Shown piece by piece: positions 41,568 through 52,409 of a stretch of 64,000 bases of DNA. Positions within the stretch are counted from its first letter, which is position 1. Each line of letters opens with the position of its first letter. Origin of the DNA: Hygrocybe punicea (Eukaryota; Basidiomycota; Agaricomycetes; Agaricales; Hygrophoraceae); assembly GCA_963556145.1 (NCBI GenBank), contig OY744465.1:5270001-5334000 (forward strand), read 5' to 3'. The notes beneath the pieces were generated by a model. It made no database searches. It was not told where the DNA came from and saw only the letters and a program-made list of their open reading frames with translations. The position numbers and the translations under genes were made by a program.

Positions 41568-44480
41568 CATGCATGAAAAATACCTGCAAGGCTGACCTGT
41601 TACTAACATCTGTTACTAACCAGCCCTCGACTTATTCACGGTACCCGATTCAGGCAACACTTATGCAGCCTGTCAAGTTAAATGCCAATGCGCTGGCCAG
41701 ACCTTGAGTCTTGGAAGTGACGGTTTCCAAAGTGAGATGCGCGGTGGTAGGGGCTGTTGTTATTTTAGCCCCCCCCTTTTGTTCGAGTCGTATTACTACT
41801 GCCAGTATGAATGCATATGCCTCAATTACGACATGAATTAACAAGATCAATTGGCGGCTCAAACCAAGATACGAAAGCGTATAATTACAATATCAATGTT
41901 ATCCCGATGTCAAATTTAATTATTCACCCTGGTCCTCGCGGTTACCCTGGGCTGTGAAGACGCGGAGGCCCCGCAGCTTCAGCCCGACCATAACCGCGAA
42001 GTCCTGTGTGCCAAAACATTGTTCATAGTGACATAACGCAAAAGAAGAGCATAGCGCACAACAATCAACAACAGGACACGCCGTCCACGCCGTTCACCGT
42101 CGGCAGTGGCAGGAAACGCATCCTCAACATCTGCTGCCGTTTCACCGTCTTTGTGGGCAGCGCCGGATGTCATATCCATTCCGGTTGTGTAGAGCGCATT
42201 GGCAGCATCCTGATTTTGGGTTGACTTCAATGCCGATAGTAAAATGCCAGATGACTCACCGTGGCCGGTACTGTGGCGAGGTAGTCATCTCTAGAACGAT
42301 TGTCCACCGTGCGCTTGAGTAAAATTGTATATCAGCATAAGAAATGCAAGATCGAATAAATAACATTGTCTACCATGAGGTTATCTCGCCAAGAACGTCG
42401 ACCAGCGTAGGGATGATAGCGACGCTGGAGACATGCGCGATATGGAGGTAGTCGCAATGGATACTCTCCTGCCGGGGTCAACACCAGCGAAAATGACGGG
42501 AGATGTGGTTCGGGGACTCTGGTTCTCATTTGAACAGACCAAGTATGTGAAAAGAGAGCCAAGTTGGAACAGAATCAGCAACCGAAGGGAGAAGAAACTG
42601 AAGGAAAGAGAAGACGGACAGTCAGGATTTATAGGTCGTCACTGTTTCGCACAAGAGAAAAAAAAAGAGGGCAAAAAAATCATCCAACCAGGTCCACATC
42701 CAGTTAGAGGTTTCCGAATTCTGACGAATGGGGTAAGGGTCAACTGTATTCAATTTTGCTATCGTCCGTCTTCTGGACCTCGCCGCCCACGGTGCTCCGC
42801 CGCAATTATCGACAGACTCACAAATGAACCGCCAGGGTAACGCTTGATGAGTCGCCATTGGCGATGTAAAAGCCAAATTACGACTCGAGGGTCAAAATCT
42901 ATTCAAATGTGCGTCCGTGATCATTGGACTTTGCCACCCTGGTGCTCCGCCTTAATCATTAGCAAAACCAAAACATGGGGCAGCAATGGAATGGTCTATG
43001 AGGGCCACGGCCATTCGTGCCTCAAAGCTTTGGGGAGTATGCCAGCTGCCGAAATTGGACAAAATGAAACAAATTGATCTCGCTGCCCTGGGCGCTCCAC
43101 CTAAATCATCGGCGGAATTGAGGAATGCGGGGTCAAGAGCGTGATTGACAAGTAGCCATTCGTCTCAGAAGTCGAGAAGTATACTATTGCAGCGGCCGAA
43201 AAATGGGAGGCGCAAAATGGCACACAACAATAGTATTCTTCCAACTTATGAGAGATTCCAAGTAACCACTCACGACGCTGGTTGATATTCCAGCTGAATG
43301 AAACGCTCATCCACCCGCCTGATGCTTCCACAATCCTCCCTGGGTTGGGGAAGACAATTGCATGGGCCCATGCATATGTTACGTTAAATGACATATTATG
43401 TAATGTCACATAACATGCGTGTCACGTCACGCCACAAGGCCAGTCCAGCGCCTGCAATCACTAGCAATCCATTCACTCAATGAATGCATTCAAAGCCCAG
43501 GGAGACTCAGAAACCCGCAAGTGTGTGATCAAATGGCAAAAAACTTCACCACACAGCAACATTGGTCCCCCCCTCCGCATCGCAACAACAGCCAGAACAA
43601 AGGCGATAATGAGCCTCCCCCCTCCGCAACATTGACGTTCGCAGAGAGAAACAAGATTCCAGACAACTCAGGGAGTGAGCTGGGACTCACCGTGACCTTT
43701 GACGATTTTGGAACCGTGCAACGCTGGGCCATGGAGCCCGAAGAGCCTTGACTTCGGATTTTAACCGAAAATGCCATTGGAGTTGGCGAAAACATCCTAG
43801 GAGGTCGCCTGAAGATTCACCATGTGAAGGTAAGGAAGCCCCTTTGAGGGGTTCCGACGAAATCGAGGTGTTGCAGATTTTGGGTATCGGTCCTCGTCCC
43901 ACTACGGTTAGAGATGCTCCCGCAAGCTGCCTAGTTGTGGAGACTAGGTAAAGAAGTTGAAGGCGCCCTATGGCTTGCTAGTCGTCGCCAAGCAAGAAAC
44001 TGTGCTTGAATTCGGTGATCCTCAAGGCATCAGATAATTAACCAGTAAGTACCCGTCGAAACTGAGCAAGAGCACGAAACCGAGATTGTGCTGGCCAATG
44101 ATTTGCACCAGCGCAAATTCCGCTACAAACAAACGCCGACAATCTCGCCAAGTTTTTCTCAATCCCCGCCAATCAACGATTGCCTTCCAAAAACAATTCT
44201 TTGACTGGTGTTTGCGGCTTGCATTGTCTCATCTGCATATCGCCAACCCTCAAAATTGTCAAGCAGAATGTCCAAATCGCCAACCACAGAAACAGCTCTG
44301 GTTTCCATCGATATCGTTGGACCTCGACAAGCATTGAATTCTCTGCAGCGGTAGCGGATAAGAGCTGACCGCCATATGAACATCTTCCGCCGCGGCAAAG
44401 TCTTCTCCCATAGGGCAGTCGCTTGGGAGGAACCGCGCTGGCTGCCGGTGGTGGTTATTGGTATCTGAACCCGCCTATCC
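41568..44480. other. Long gene-poor stretch
   Basis: Apart from the repeated motif at 42730-43130 I see no supported gene. Some minus-strand frames (42381-42581, 41979-42230) and a plus frame (43532-43750) might be exons of unknown genes, but I found no motif or coherent splicing. Confidence 0.4.
42730..43130. repeat. Three diverged ~150-bp tandem copies
   Basis: The core GGTGCTCCGCC(TT/GC)AAT recurs near 42790, 42940 and, as GGCGCTCCACCTAAAT, near 43089. Each is preceded by a GCC(A/C/G)CCC-type box and the spacing is about 150 bp. Confidence 0.6.
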
Positions 44481-44492
44481 TGTCTCGACAAC

Positions 44493-45699
44493 GAATACTT
44501 GCCGACCCCCGCTGCAATGCGCTCCTCCTCTGGAGAACAAATGTTAGATCCGCTGGAAGCAACTGAACCTGTACAGACTCCCAATGTAACGAATTTGACT
44601 TGCATCTCGTTGGAGGCCGAGCTACTGGCGCTGGTGTTGCCGTTGACGATGTCGAAAGTGGCTAAGAACTCGTTGAGAGGGATGATTTCAGTGCAGGTAC
44701 CAGTGATTTTATTTATTTTAATTTTTTGAATTTGGTCGCCAAAGCTCTTTATTACATGACCATTGGGAATTTTGGATTTGATTTACTTGAAATAATACGC
44801 GTCACAGAATGTCCTCATAATTATTTGTAGGAACTTCTTCCAGGTCTACCCAACTGGTACATGGAGGTGTCCGCTATCTCCAAAAAGCTGTCTGCCAGCT
44901 CGATTACGAGCAATACAAACTGGTTCGCGAAGCCCTCCATGAACGACGTATCCTGTTTGCTTCTGGGGCCTCACCTGTCTACGATGTTGCCTATCATGCT
45001 TACCCATCTACAAGTACGTATTCACTAGCCCCTGTCTCCGTTACAAACATTTTCTAGCTGAAGATATTGGCAGATACCATACTATTGGTCTGGGTGCAAT
45101 ATGTATGATTTTTTGACAACCTGGAAGTGCGCATATAACGATTCACAGTTGGCATTTCGTGTTGAACCAATGAAGTATCAATGCATCTGTAGGGCTGTAC
45201 AACGACTCGCGCATGAATATAGCGCTCATAATGACTGCGGTCAAACGAGGCAGTCGTTGCTAACCGTTGCAAGGCACAGCGCTTCATAAGAACCCTACCG
45301 GAAATCTGAACGGAGTACGCGTCAAGCTGGTGAAGAGTAGGACATTTGCGCCAAGGCATGTCACACCCCGAAGTGAGCGTGTCATAATCAACACCTTGCT
45401 CTGTTTATTAGGCATCATGAATGCGACGGGACCGTTCACAGACACCCTCACGCTGGACAATCCCTCTCACAAACCCGTCCTCCAACCATCGTCCAGCATC
45501 CACGTCGTACTTCCAGACTATTATTCCCCACGGAACACGGGTCTCCTGGATCCGACCACCTCTGATGTGCGTTATATTCTTCCTCCCTTGGCAAGATAAC
45601 ACTATCGCAGGCACCACCGACTCTCCTGCTGAGGTAGAACGCGAGTCATGTGCTCGTGAAGAAGACATCCTTTGGGTCCTGAAGGTATCTCTCACCTGA
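44493..45699 (+). pseudogene. GUT2: Decayed FAD-dependent glycerol-3-phosphate dehydrogenase (N-terminal half)
   Basis: Blocks of mitochondrial glycerol-3-phosphate dehydrogenase appear in order. The Rossmann/FAD site is VGGRATGAGVAVDD, followed after a TAA by ELVERDDFSAG. An intron (about 44697-44830) leads to TSSRSTQLVHGGVRYLQKAV and DYEQYKLVREALHERR. Then come PHLSTMLPIML in a shifted frame, WQIPYYWSGCNMYDF, HND, NATGPFTD, a segment near 45500-45570, and FFLPWQDNTIAGTTDSP in another frame. The glycine-rich loop has lost a Gly (GGRATG for GGGATG). Retained introns show it was copied as DNA, not from mRNA. The C-terminal half is absent. The normal enzyme links glycerol metabolism to respiration. 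Confidence 0.85.
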
Positions 45700-47078
45700 C
45701 ATCAGAGGGCACGTACTGAGCACGTGGAGCGCCCTGCGGCCACTTGTGCGGAATCCGGGCGTAGAGTCTCGTTCGGGAATATTTGATCCACGTATCTGAT
45801 TCCGGGTTGTTGACCATCGTATACAGTGATGGCGCAGGAAACTGTTGATACAGCTTTGAAAACATTTAGGTTGGAAATGGCTACGTTACGGATGGAGCCA
45901 CCATGGCTTTTACAAATATTTTACACGCTATAAATTTTTCTGACTAGGGGCTGGACCCCGATGCGGCGTCGAGCATAGGAGCCTACTTGATACTGTTGCC
46001 ATCGTTGGGCTCCAAAGTTATGACAAACGTCTTTCCCAGTAAAAGACAGTTTTCTTGGTGGCTGTTGTAAAGATCTCGTTGACGACGGCAGCCAACGCAT
46101 CTCCTATCCATTGCTCGCCAATCCTCCACTCGCCATCCCATCGCCATCCCATTACAATCTGCACGGCATCATGAACACGTCGATCAACCTATAATTCCTT
46201 ACACAGCTCTTCATCGTCCTCATCGACATGTCCACCCTCTATGTCGTACAGGTTGTAACCAATCAGTCCAGACAGATCGGATTCGAGAGTGCCACGGGTG
46301 GGGCAGAATTGCGGGTAGGCAAGCATGGTGCGCAAAATAGAGGCATAGACGGCGCTTTGGCGGGGGTATGGCACCGCGGCGATGTGAGAGATGTCAGGTG
46401 TGGTGCGATTGTCAGTTCAGATGCGGAGAAAGACGGGGTATAGAGTGAGATCCTGGACAGAGGCAAGGGTTTGATAGCGCGGCGGAGGCACCCTTGGCGT
46501 GGAAATCACTGCTGGTGTCCAATAGTAACTTAGATCGTGTGCCAGTGTCTGTGAGTATGTTGGAGGCAGCTTCAAGTTTGTCAAGAAAAGTGCTGCATGA
46601 GCGCGCAAAATGAGCACATTGGACTTTTATGAAGACCAACCATGAGAATGACTGGCACACGAATGCACCTGTAAAGAGGGGATCTCCAATCTATTAATTG
46701 CATTCCGGCCGATTGAAGTCTATGAAGTCCCACATCAACCACGGTCATAAGCTGGCGGGGAGACGTGGTCCTGACCTTCCCACAACTCCGAGTCAGACTG
46801 CGACATTAGACGTTGGAATAGCCCTGGATTACACAGCCGTCACGGTGCAGTTGCATTTTTTTTACGTTGCAGTCTAAGCAAAGCACGGCTGAGGTGTCTT
46901 TAGAGAAGCTGTGTACGAAAAGCTGTATCGTAAAAGCTGTAACCAACAAGACAGTTTCGACATCTGCAATATTAATGTCTGCGCTCCACACGAGACTATT
47001 CTCCTATGCCCGCTCAATGTATGACGCTGTCAAGTACATGCCAATTGTGAGTATTTGACTGATTTCTGGGTGCTACCA
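45700..47078. other. No confident gene
   Basis: A minus-strand relic may lie at 46189-46620, where two frames give connected, protein-like sequence interrupted by a stop near 46417, but I cannot identify it. Nothing else is supported. Confidence 0.35.
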
Positions 47079-47743
47079 GTACTCACACCGACGACCAAGA
47101 CTCATACATATTCTGCCTCCATCAACTTTGGCGAAGCCTCTCTCGAGGTTCCAACTCGACTCAAAGTCCACGACCTCCTCTGCCAGTCGAACTGATCATC
47201 ATAATCTTCCGTCTCGCCGATTGCTGGGTCCTTATACCGTCGATTGGCGCATCGACCACTGAATACGTCAGCCTTGGTAGCGTCGGACCCCTCGCAGTCA
47301 AACCGTGGATATCCACACCCCCGATACTCAACATTCCGCCCACCTCGATTGCTCGCCTTGAAATTGAAATTGTGTCAAGGGATCAAGGCTTCGCTGATGA
47401 ACATTCAGCGTCCTACAGCTGGTTCGAAATAGGATTGTACCCCAGCAGTCAGGTTGGCCCTGATGGTGATCGCTGCGATATTCGAGTCGGTGACAAACCT
47501 CGGGTAGTGATGAGAGATGGCCGAGAGACCGCTCTAGTTTGGACATTTCGCCACAACGAGATTGCGGGAAGAACATTTAAAAGAGAGACGTCGATTTTGG
47601 ACGCGAGCCACGAGGTATGGAGGTACATGGAAGACGGGGATGTGCTGTGCGTGAGGATGTGCGCACAATATCCTGCCTGGGCGAATTACGTGACGGAGGG
47701 ACATCTTCGATTCTTCAAATATTTCGAGCCTGGGCGGTCGTAA
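47079..47743 (+). CDS. Hypothetical fungal protein, F-box-like LPVEL start and conserved C-terminal module (start unresolved)
   Basis: A single open frame of about 220 codons ends at TAA 47741-47743. It reads LPVELIIIIFRLADCW early (F-box-like opening) and later EIVSRDQGF, YSWFEIGL and DVLCVRMCAQYPAWANYV. These later blocks match a family of fungal hypothetical proteins known to me by their SxDQGW...ARxPGWxNxV pattern. A possible upstream exon ends with GTGAGT at 47047. No signal peptide or membrane segment. Function unknown; it could be truncated at the 5' end. Confidence 0.5.
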
Positions 47744-48914
47744 TAGCTCCTCCTTCCCTCCCCCACACTAGGTACGCATGCATCATGTTTTTGCTTTGAA
47801 AATTGGTCCATGATATGGTAGAATGTTAGGCGACGCTTTATTTCGCATGCACATGGATCTGATTCGAGACATCCCAGCATCTTTAGATTTGCCAGGCATT
47901 CAATATACCAGTTGATTTGTTTGCTTGATCATTGGGTCGTCGGAAGACCGTTGTTGATGTCAATGAGTGTTATCGCAAATCAAGTTTCCTAAAATTTTAT
48001 AAAAATGTCTATCTGCAGGACAATTATTGGCCGTCCTGGTGGACGTGGGACCGCACCACATGCTAGAATACTACGAAAGATGCATAGTTGATGAGAATCA
48101 TAAGATACACACCGTGGAGGACAACGAGTACTCTTGGCATTGAAGTCGTCACTTCGGTTTGTTCAGACAACAGGTCACGATCAACTGTGTTAACGAACGA
48201 GGCGCACCATGATTGTTCATCACCACTGTACTTGGATGCGCCAAATAAAACGGAGGGCAAGTAATCCGCATTGCATTCAAACCGTCACTTGCTCCCTGCA
48301 TCGTATGCTTCTTGTCTCAGAGTCCATCCTGCCGATCAGTTCGATCCTCCAACATTTTTCTTCTTGAACACAGAGAGGGAGCTCACACAAGACAGATCAA
48401 CCCGAGAGGGAACAGACAAATTGCATTGCAGCAATAATGCCGCACGTACCGTACTTGGTTTGCGTGTCGTGGTTTCCTTGAGCACATTTTGCCAGCACTG
48501 GGTGTGGGATTGAAACCAACCTGCACAAAAGAAAAATCCATTTTAGCGAAACATACATTCGCTTCGATACTGCTGAGCGACTTGTATACTTGAAAAATCT
48601 AGTGCGACAGATCGCCGGAAGTGAACCAATGATTCGGACCCTGTCGAAGTTGGGGACCCTGTTGAAGTTGGGGGAATTCCTGTTGCGCTTGGGTGGGTCC
48701 TTGCTGCGCTGGGGCTGAGAATTGAGACATAATGCAAGAATGGATGTGTGGGGCAGAAGTAGTGGAACTCTCGAGGTTTATAGCAGACTCTCGCCAGACT
48801 CGGCAAGTCAATAACGCATCTGAGAAAAAAAATACAAGTTGTGGATTGGCCGCTCACTGAGGCACTGGGCATCTGAACAGCATCATCAACTCCCAGCCAC
48901 CGATTTCCCGACTG
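47744..48914. other. Intergenic, possible small minus-strand gene
   Basis: Minus frames at 48599-48811 (Gln/Pro-rich, ends in TGA-like stop) and 48063-48260 are open but unrecognised. I do not support them as genes. Confidence 0.3.
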
Positions 48915-50318
48915 ATGCTCATGGATATCATTATTCCTACTGGTCTTGGCATTGTAGACAGTGATTCCCGGCTTGAACTTGACTCTAAATCCTTGACCGA
49001 CATCCTGCTTCCTCTCACTCTATATCAACAACCTCCATTTCCAAGCGAGCAAGCTTTCCTCGGTCTCCTCAAGCTCATCCAGGGACATCTTGTTCGAGAA
49101 TCAGCGTCCAACAGCAGCATCAGCGTCAGCAGCCCTCCGAGTCTGGCACTAGATCTTGAAATATCACCCGATTTCCTCTTCTCGGTTTGCGACATTTTAT
49201 CTGACGGAGGGCAAGAACTCTCAAGTCCTTCCAGGATCAAGATTACTAGTACCCTGAGCCCAGTAGCGACGATCCTCCCTGCAGTTCTGAGGTGCTTTCG
49301 ACGGACTTGGCGAATGCTGCCATCGGAAATGCGTTCTCCTGAGAACCTCGCTTTAGATCTTGCCGCGTTGGCCAACTGTCCGTCGTCCATGATCAGACCT
49401 ACTCCAAGTGGCTCCCCTCGTCTCAGGATCCGATGGATCAGCGCCGATTTAGACGAGAGGCCAGACGATTTTCTGGCTCCGGTTGTCTACAACTGCAACA
49501 GCAAGCCTGGGCATCCGAAGCCTAACAGAACCACGGAATTGGACACACCCAATCTGCCGAGTAGGAACCGTGACGTGTTAGTGCTCGAGATGGCGGCGTT
49601 CCGCAGCGGGTGCGGTGCTTGTCGCCGGCCGCGCACCGACCGTGGTTCCAGGCCTCTTGACCCCGCTTCACCGCCCGGCAGTTCCTTACAAGCCAGTGAT
49701 AGTGCAAACAAATACCTCCCTCATGGCCTTAGCCTTCCTGTTACTCAACACAAGGTTCTTCTATCACCGTTGCCCCCGAGGCGGAAAGCCTCTCGCACGA
49801 CTTGTACTCTGGGCGAATTTCAGAACAATGAAAACCTCCCTCCGCTGCCTGTACCACCCACACCCCGCGCTCGGGGCAGACAGGGTCGTATACTTCCCCC
49901 CGCACGACTACGTGTCCGGGAGCCTCTACCTCCCACAAAACCCATTACGGCGAGTACTACCCACTTGGGCAAGCGCACTGGCACACTGTCTTCTCGTCTC
50001 GACCCAGTGCACAACACCACCACATTGGAAACCCCTCTACAGCCAATCTTAGGCCCCACAGCTGCACTGTCTCACTTTGCTTTCTTATTCAATTCCCAAA
50101 GCTCCACTGGCTCCGCTGGCAGAGCTACTACTGGCACGGCATTACCCGCTAGCGTCCACAAGTATTTGCCCCACCCCCGGGACAAGCGCCTCCCCCAAAA
50201 AAACACACCCACGCACTACCACAACGATGTCGGTCGGGAAGGACAGAGTTGCCCACAACATGGACCCTCACTCCAGCCCGCGAAAAATATTCCAAAAGTG
50301 AAAGGTTCTTCTGAATAA
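48915..50318 (+). CDS. Hypothetical protein, single ORF of 467 aa
   Basis: ATG 48915 to TAA 50316-50318, no intron needed. Residues 1-170 are mixed and Leu-rich and could fold; the rest is Pro/Ser/Arg/Thr-rich and probably disordered. No motif is recognised. The length of the open frame and the position downstream of a pyrimidine-rich region support a real gene, but the composition means a chance frame cannot be excluded. Confidence 0.4.
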   Translation: MLMDIIIPTGLGIVDSDSRLELDSKSLTDILLPLTLYQQPPFPSEQAFLGLLKLIQGHLVRESASNSSISVSSPPSLALDLEISPDFLFSVCDILSDGGQELSSPSRIKITSTLSPVATILPAVLRCFRRTWRMLPSEMRSPENLALDLAALANCPSSMIRPTPSGSPRLRIRWISADLDERPDDFLAPVVYNCNSKPGHPKPNRTTELDTPNLPSRNRDVLVLEMAAFRSGCGACRRPRTDRGSRPLDPASPPGSSLQASDSANKYLPHGLSLPVTQHKVLLSPLPPRRKASRTTCTLGEFQNNENLPPLPVPPTPRARGRQGRILPPARLRVREPLPPTKPITASTTHLGKRTGTLSSRLDPVHNTTTLETPLQPILGPTAALSHFAFLFNSQSSTGSAGRATTGTALPASVHKYLPHPRDKRLPQKNTPTHYHNDVGREGQSCPQHGPSLQPAKNIPKVKGSSE

Positions 50319-50703
50319 GGCTTTTATTCGCTATCACATTTCTCCGTTCCCTCTCTATTTTGTCGTTTGCATGTCGTGTCCCGCATCGTGCAATAATGGT
50401 AACACTTTCCTCCCACGAAACCTCCACCTTCACATTGTTGCATCCTGTTTTTGTCCAATCCAGCATTGGGGATATCACATTCTCGGATTTTCATACGTTA
50501 CGTATAATAATACAAAGAACCAATGTTTGAATAACCCATGTTTGAACTTCTGCTTCAAGTTCGTGGAATGAAAGTTTTAGCACGTGACCTTCTGTGCCTG
50601 ATTCCTGTCCACTCTCACGACCACTGCGGATTGAGCATGCAGTACAACTTGAAGTTATTCTCGTTTTCGACCATCATCACTCTTCCACGTTTAAGCTGCA
50701 ATA
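50319..50703. other. Intergenic
   Basis: No feature recognised; a pyrimidine-rich zone precedes the small ORF at 50704 and may be promoter DNA. Confidence 0.35.
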
Positions 50704-50850
50704 ATGGATGAAATTTTCAACAACATTGCGTGGAATAAGAAGCAAGCACCAGCAGTTCAAAGCACATCCAGCTTGACGTCGATGTCACTTCATCCTGAAA
50801 CTCTCTTCGAGGGTGTGGCTCCCATCGTGGCCGAGTGTGTTCTAGTCTAA
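50704..50850 (+). CDS. Candidate 5' exon of the NLR gene (48 codons)
   Basis: ATG 50704 opens a frame that closes with TAA at the very edge of the TIR element (50848-50850). The reading MDEIFNNIAWNKK... is protein-like and lies 1.5 kb upstream of, and on the same strand as, the NLR. If the TIR element were absent, this could run on into the exon at 52404/52410. That link is inference; it could also be an unrelated small ORF. Confidence 0.35.
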   Translation: MDEIFNNIAWNKKQAPAVQSTSSLTSMSLHPETLFEGVAPIVAECVLV

Positions 50851-52403
50851 TCATCAGTAGATCTACACTTTCTTATTTTGGCTTTGCGCAGCTTTGTGCT
50901 TATTTAATCAAGCTTATGCTTTTATCAATGGACTTAACCCGACTTATCAAAGCTTTTCAAATGCTTTTTGCTTATTCAATTGGACTGGTGCTTTCGAGTT
51001 GATCAGTGAGCACTAGTGAGCAGGAGCATCAACAAGCAATTTTGTGACTATGATGGTCTATGTATTGATTGACATATAGTAAGAATGGAAGGCTCTGTCT
51101 TCTGGGAGGAGAATCGACTCGGACATGGTAGCTGATCACTATACAGTACCCCAACTTCAAATGTGCCCCCCGTATCCAATTCTTTTAAAAAACGTACCTA
51201 GCGAAGTGGCGGTGGGTGCCCCACTCCCGCTGCACATTTCCTCTTCTCCCATGGGTGCCCGTTATTATCCCTTGTTGCTGTTGCCGTGGCGCCTGTGTCG
51301 TGGTTTGAACTGGTCGCAACTCGAAAGGCAAAATCGCTAAGTCCTTCCTTTGGCTTTGTTTGTACACGGTTCAACTTCGACAACAACCATTGACGGAAGA
51401 GCACCCAAGGTAAGTAAGTCACTTTCTTCTTTATTCATGAATTAATATTAATATGTGGGACTTTTCTACTTCCACCCTAAAGCCGCCACCATCAACCCCA
51501 AATCCACTGGAAGGATTCATACTCAGAAAACCGCCACGCAACAGCAACAAATGGCCCTTTTTCAGCCAAGTTCGCGCTAAATGGGGTGACAGTGTTGAAA
51601 AGTATCTCAGGATGTGTGGATTGGAGGCATACGCTGATGCAATGGTTGGGACTCTTGGAATCGAGTACCGTAAACGGACAACCATTGGCGTGGAGTTAGC
51701 GGCCAAGGTGAGAGCAACTTTATCCTGCCACTCTCGCCCTTCCTATGTTGACGCTCTCTCTCAGCCAAAGCTCCTGTTGTTCCTCGACGAGCCGACCTCC
51801 GGACTTGATTCGCAGAGCGCTTGGGTTATCATGTGATTCCTTCGTTGTCTGGCCGTTGGCCATATTGTGCACGTACGTGTCTCTTGTCGTTTTCTTATTT
51901 TGTGGGTTGCTGATATGCCTACAGTCAAGGCTACCGAGTTCGTGACCTTGTGGCTTTACCAGACAGCGCAGCTGATGAAGCGTCAAGCCCAAAATCATGA
52001 GGATGCAGTGGGGATGGTACACCCATCCCCGCTGAAAATTTAAGTTTCATTGCCTTGTATTTGTCCTGTACTGACTAACTATAGTGGGACAACGAGAGAC
52101 AACGGAGACGAGAGCGGTAGGAACCAATGCAGGTCGTTTTGTAGTATCATATTAAAATATAACCCCTGCTTTGAACTGTAATAACGAGTGACAAATTGAG
52201 CCAGAAAACATAAAGCTCCGGTTCTTTTGCATAAGTACGAAGTGCCTTCCCTTCCTTTTTCATTCTTTTCTAGTCTTATAAAAGCGGATCGACCCCGCCA
52301 ATTTAAGCACGGCGTGCTTATTGCTTTTTGAACTTATGAAGCTTTTTTTAGCTTAAAAAAGCACGCTAAGAGGCCAAAAGCGTATGTGTAGATCTACTGA
52401 TGA
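50851..52403. mobile_element. 1553-bp TIR element carrying an ABC transporter fragment (Pack-type)
   Basis: Perfect 18-bp inverted ends, TCATCAGTAGATCTACAC (50851-50868) and its complement (52386-52403). Subterminal DNA on both sides is rich in AAGCTTATG-like words. No transposase is present. The middle carries exons of a PDR-type ABC transporter. I did not find a clear target duplication. It ends 6 bases before ATG 52410 of the NLR gene. Confidence 0.65.
51567..51838 (+). pseudogene. Captured PDR-type ABC transporter fragment
   Basis: The frame reads an NBD segment ([31 protein letters not shown]). It is followed by an intron (GTGAGA at 51709 to CAG at about 51765), then [20 protein letters not shown], the Walker B/D-loop region of pleiotropic drug resistance transporters. 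It stops at TGA 51836-51838, and weakly matching sequence follows. Only about 90 residues of a ~1400-residue protein are present. The retained intron shows capture at DNA level. Confidence 0.85.
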
Positions 52404-52409
52404 CTTGGC

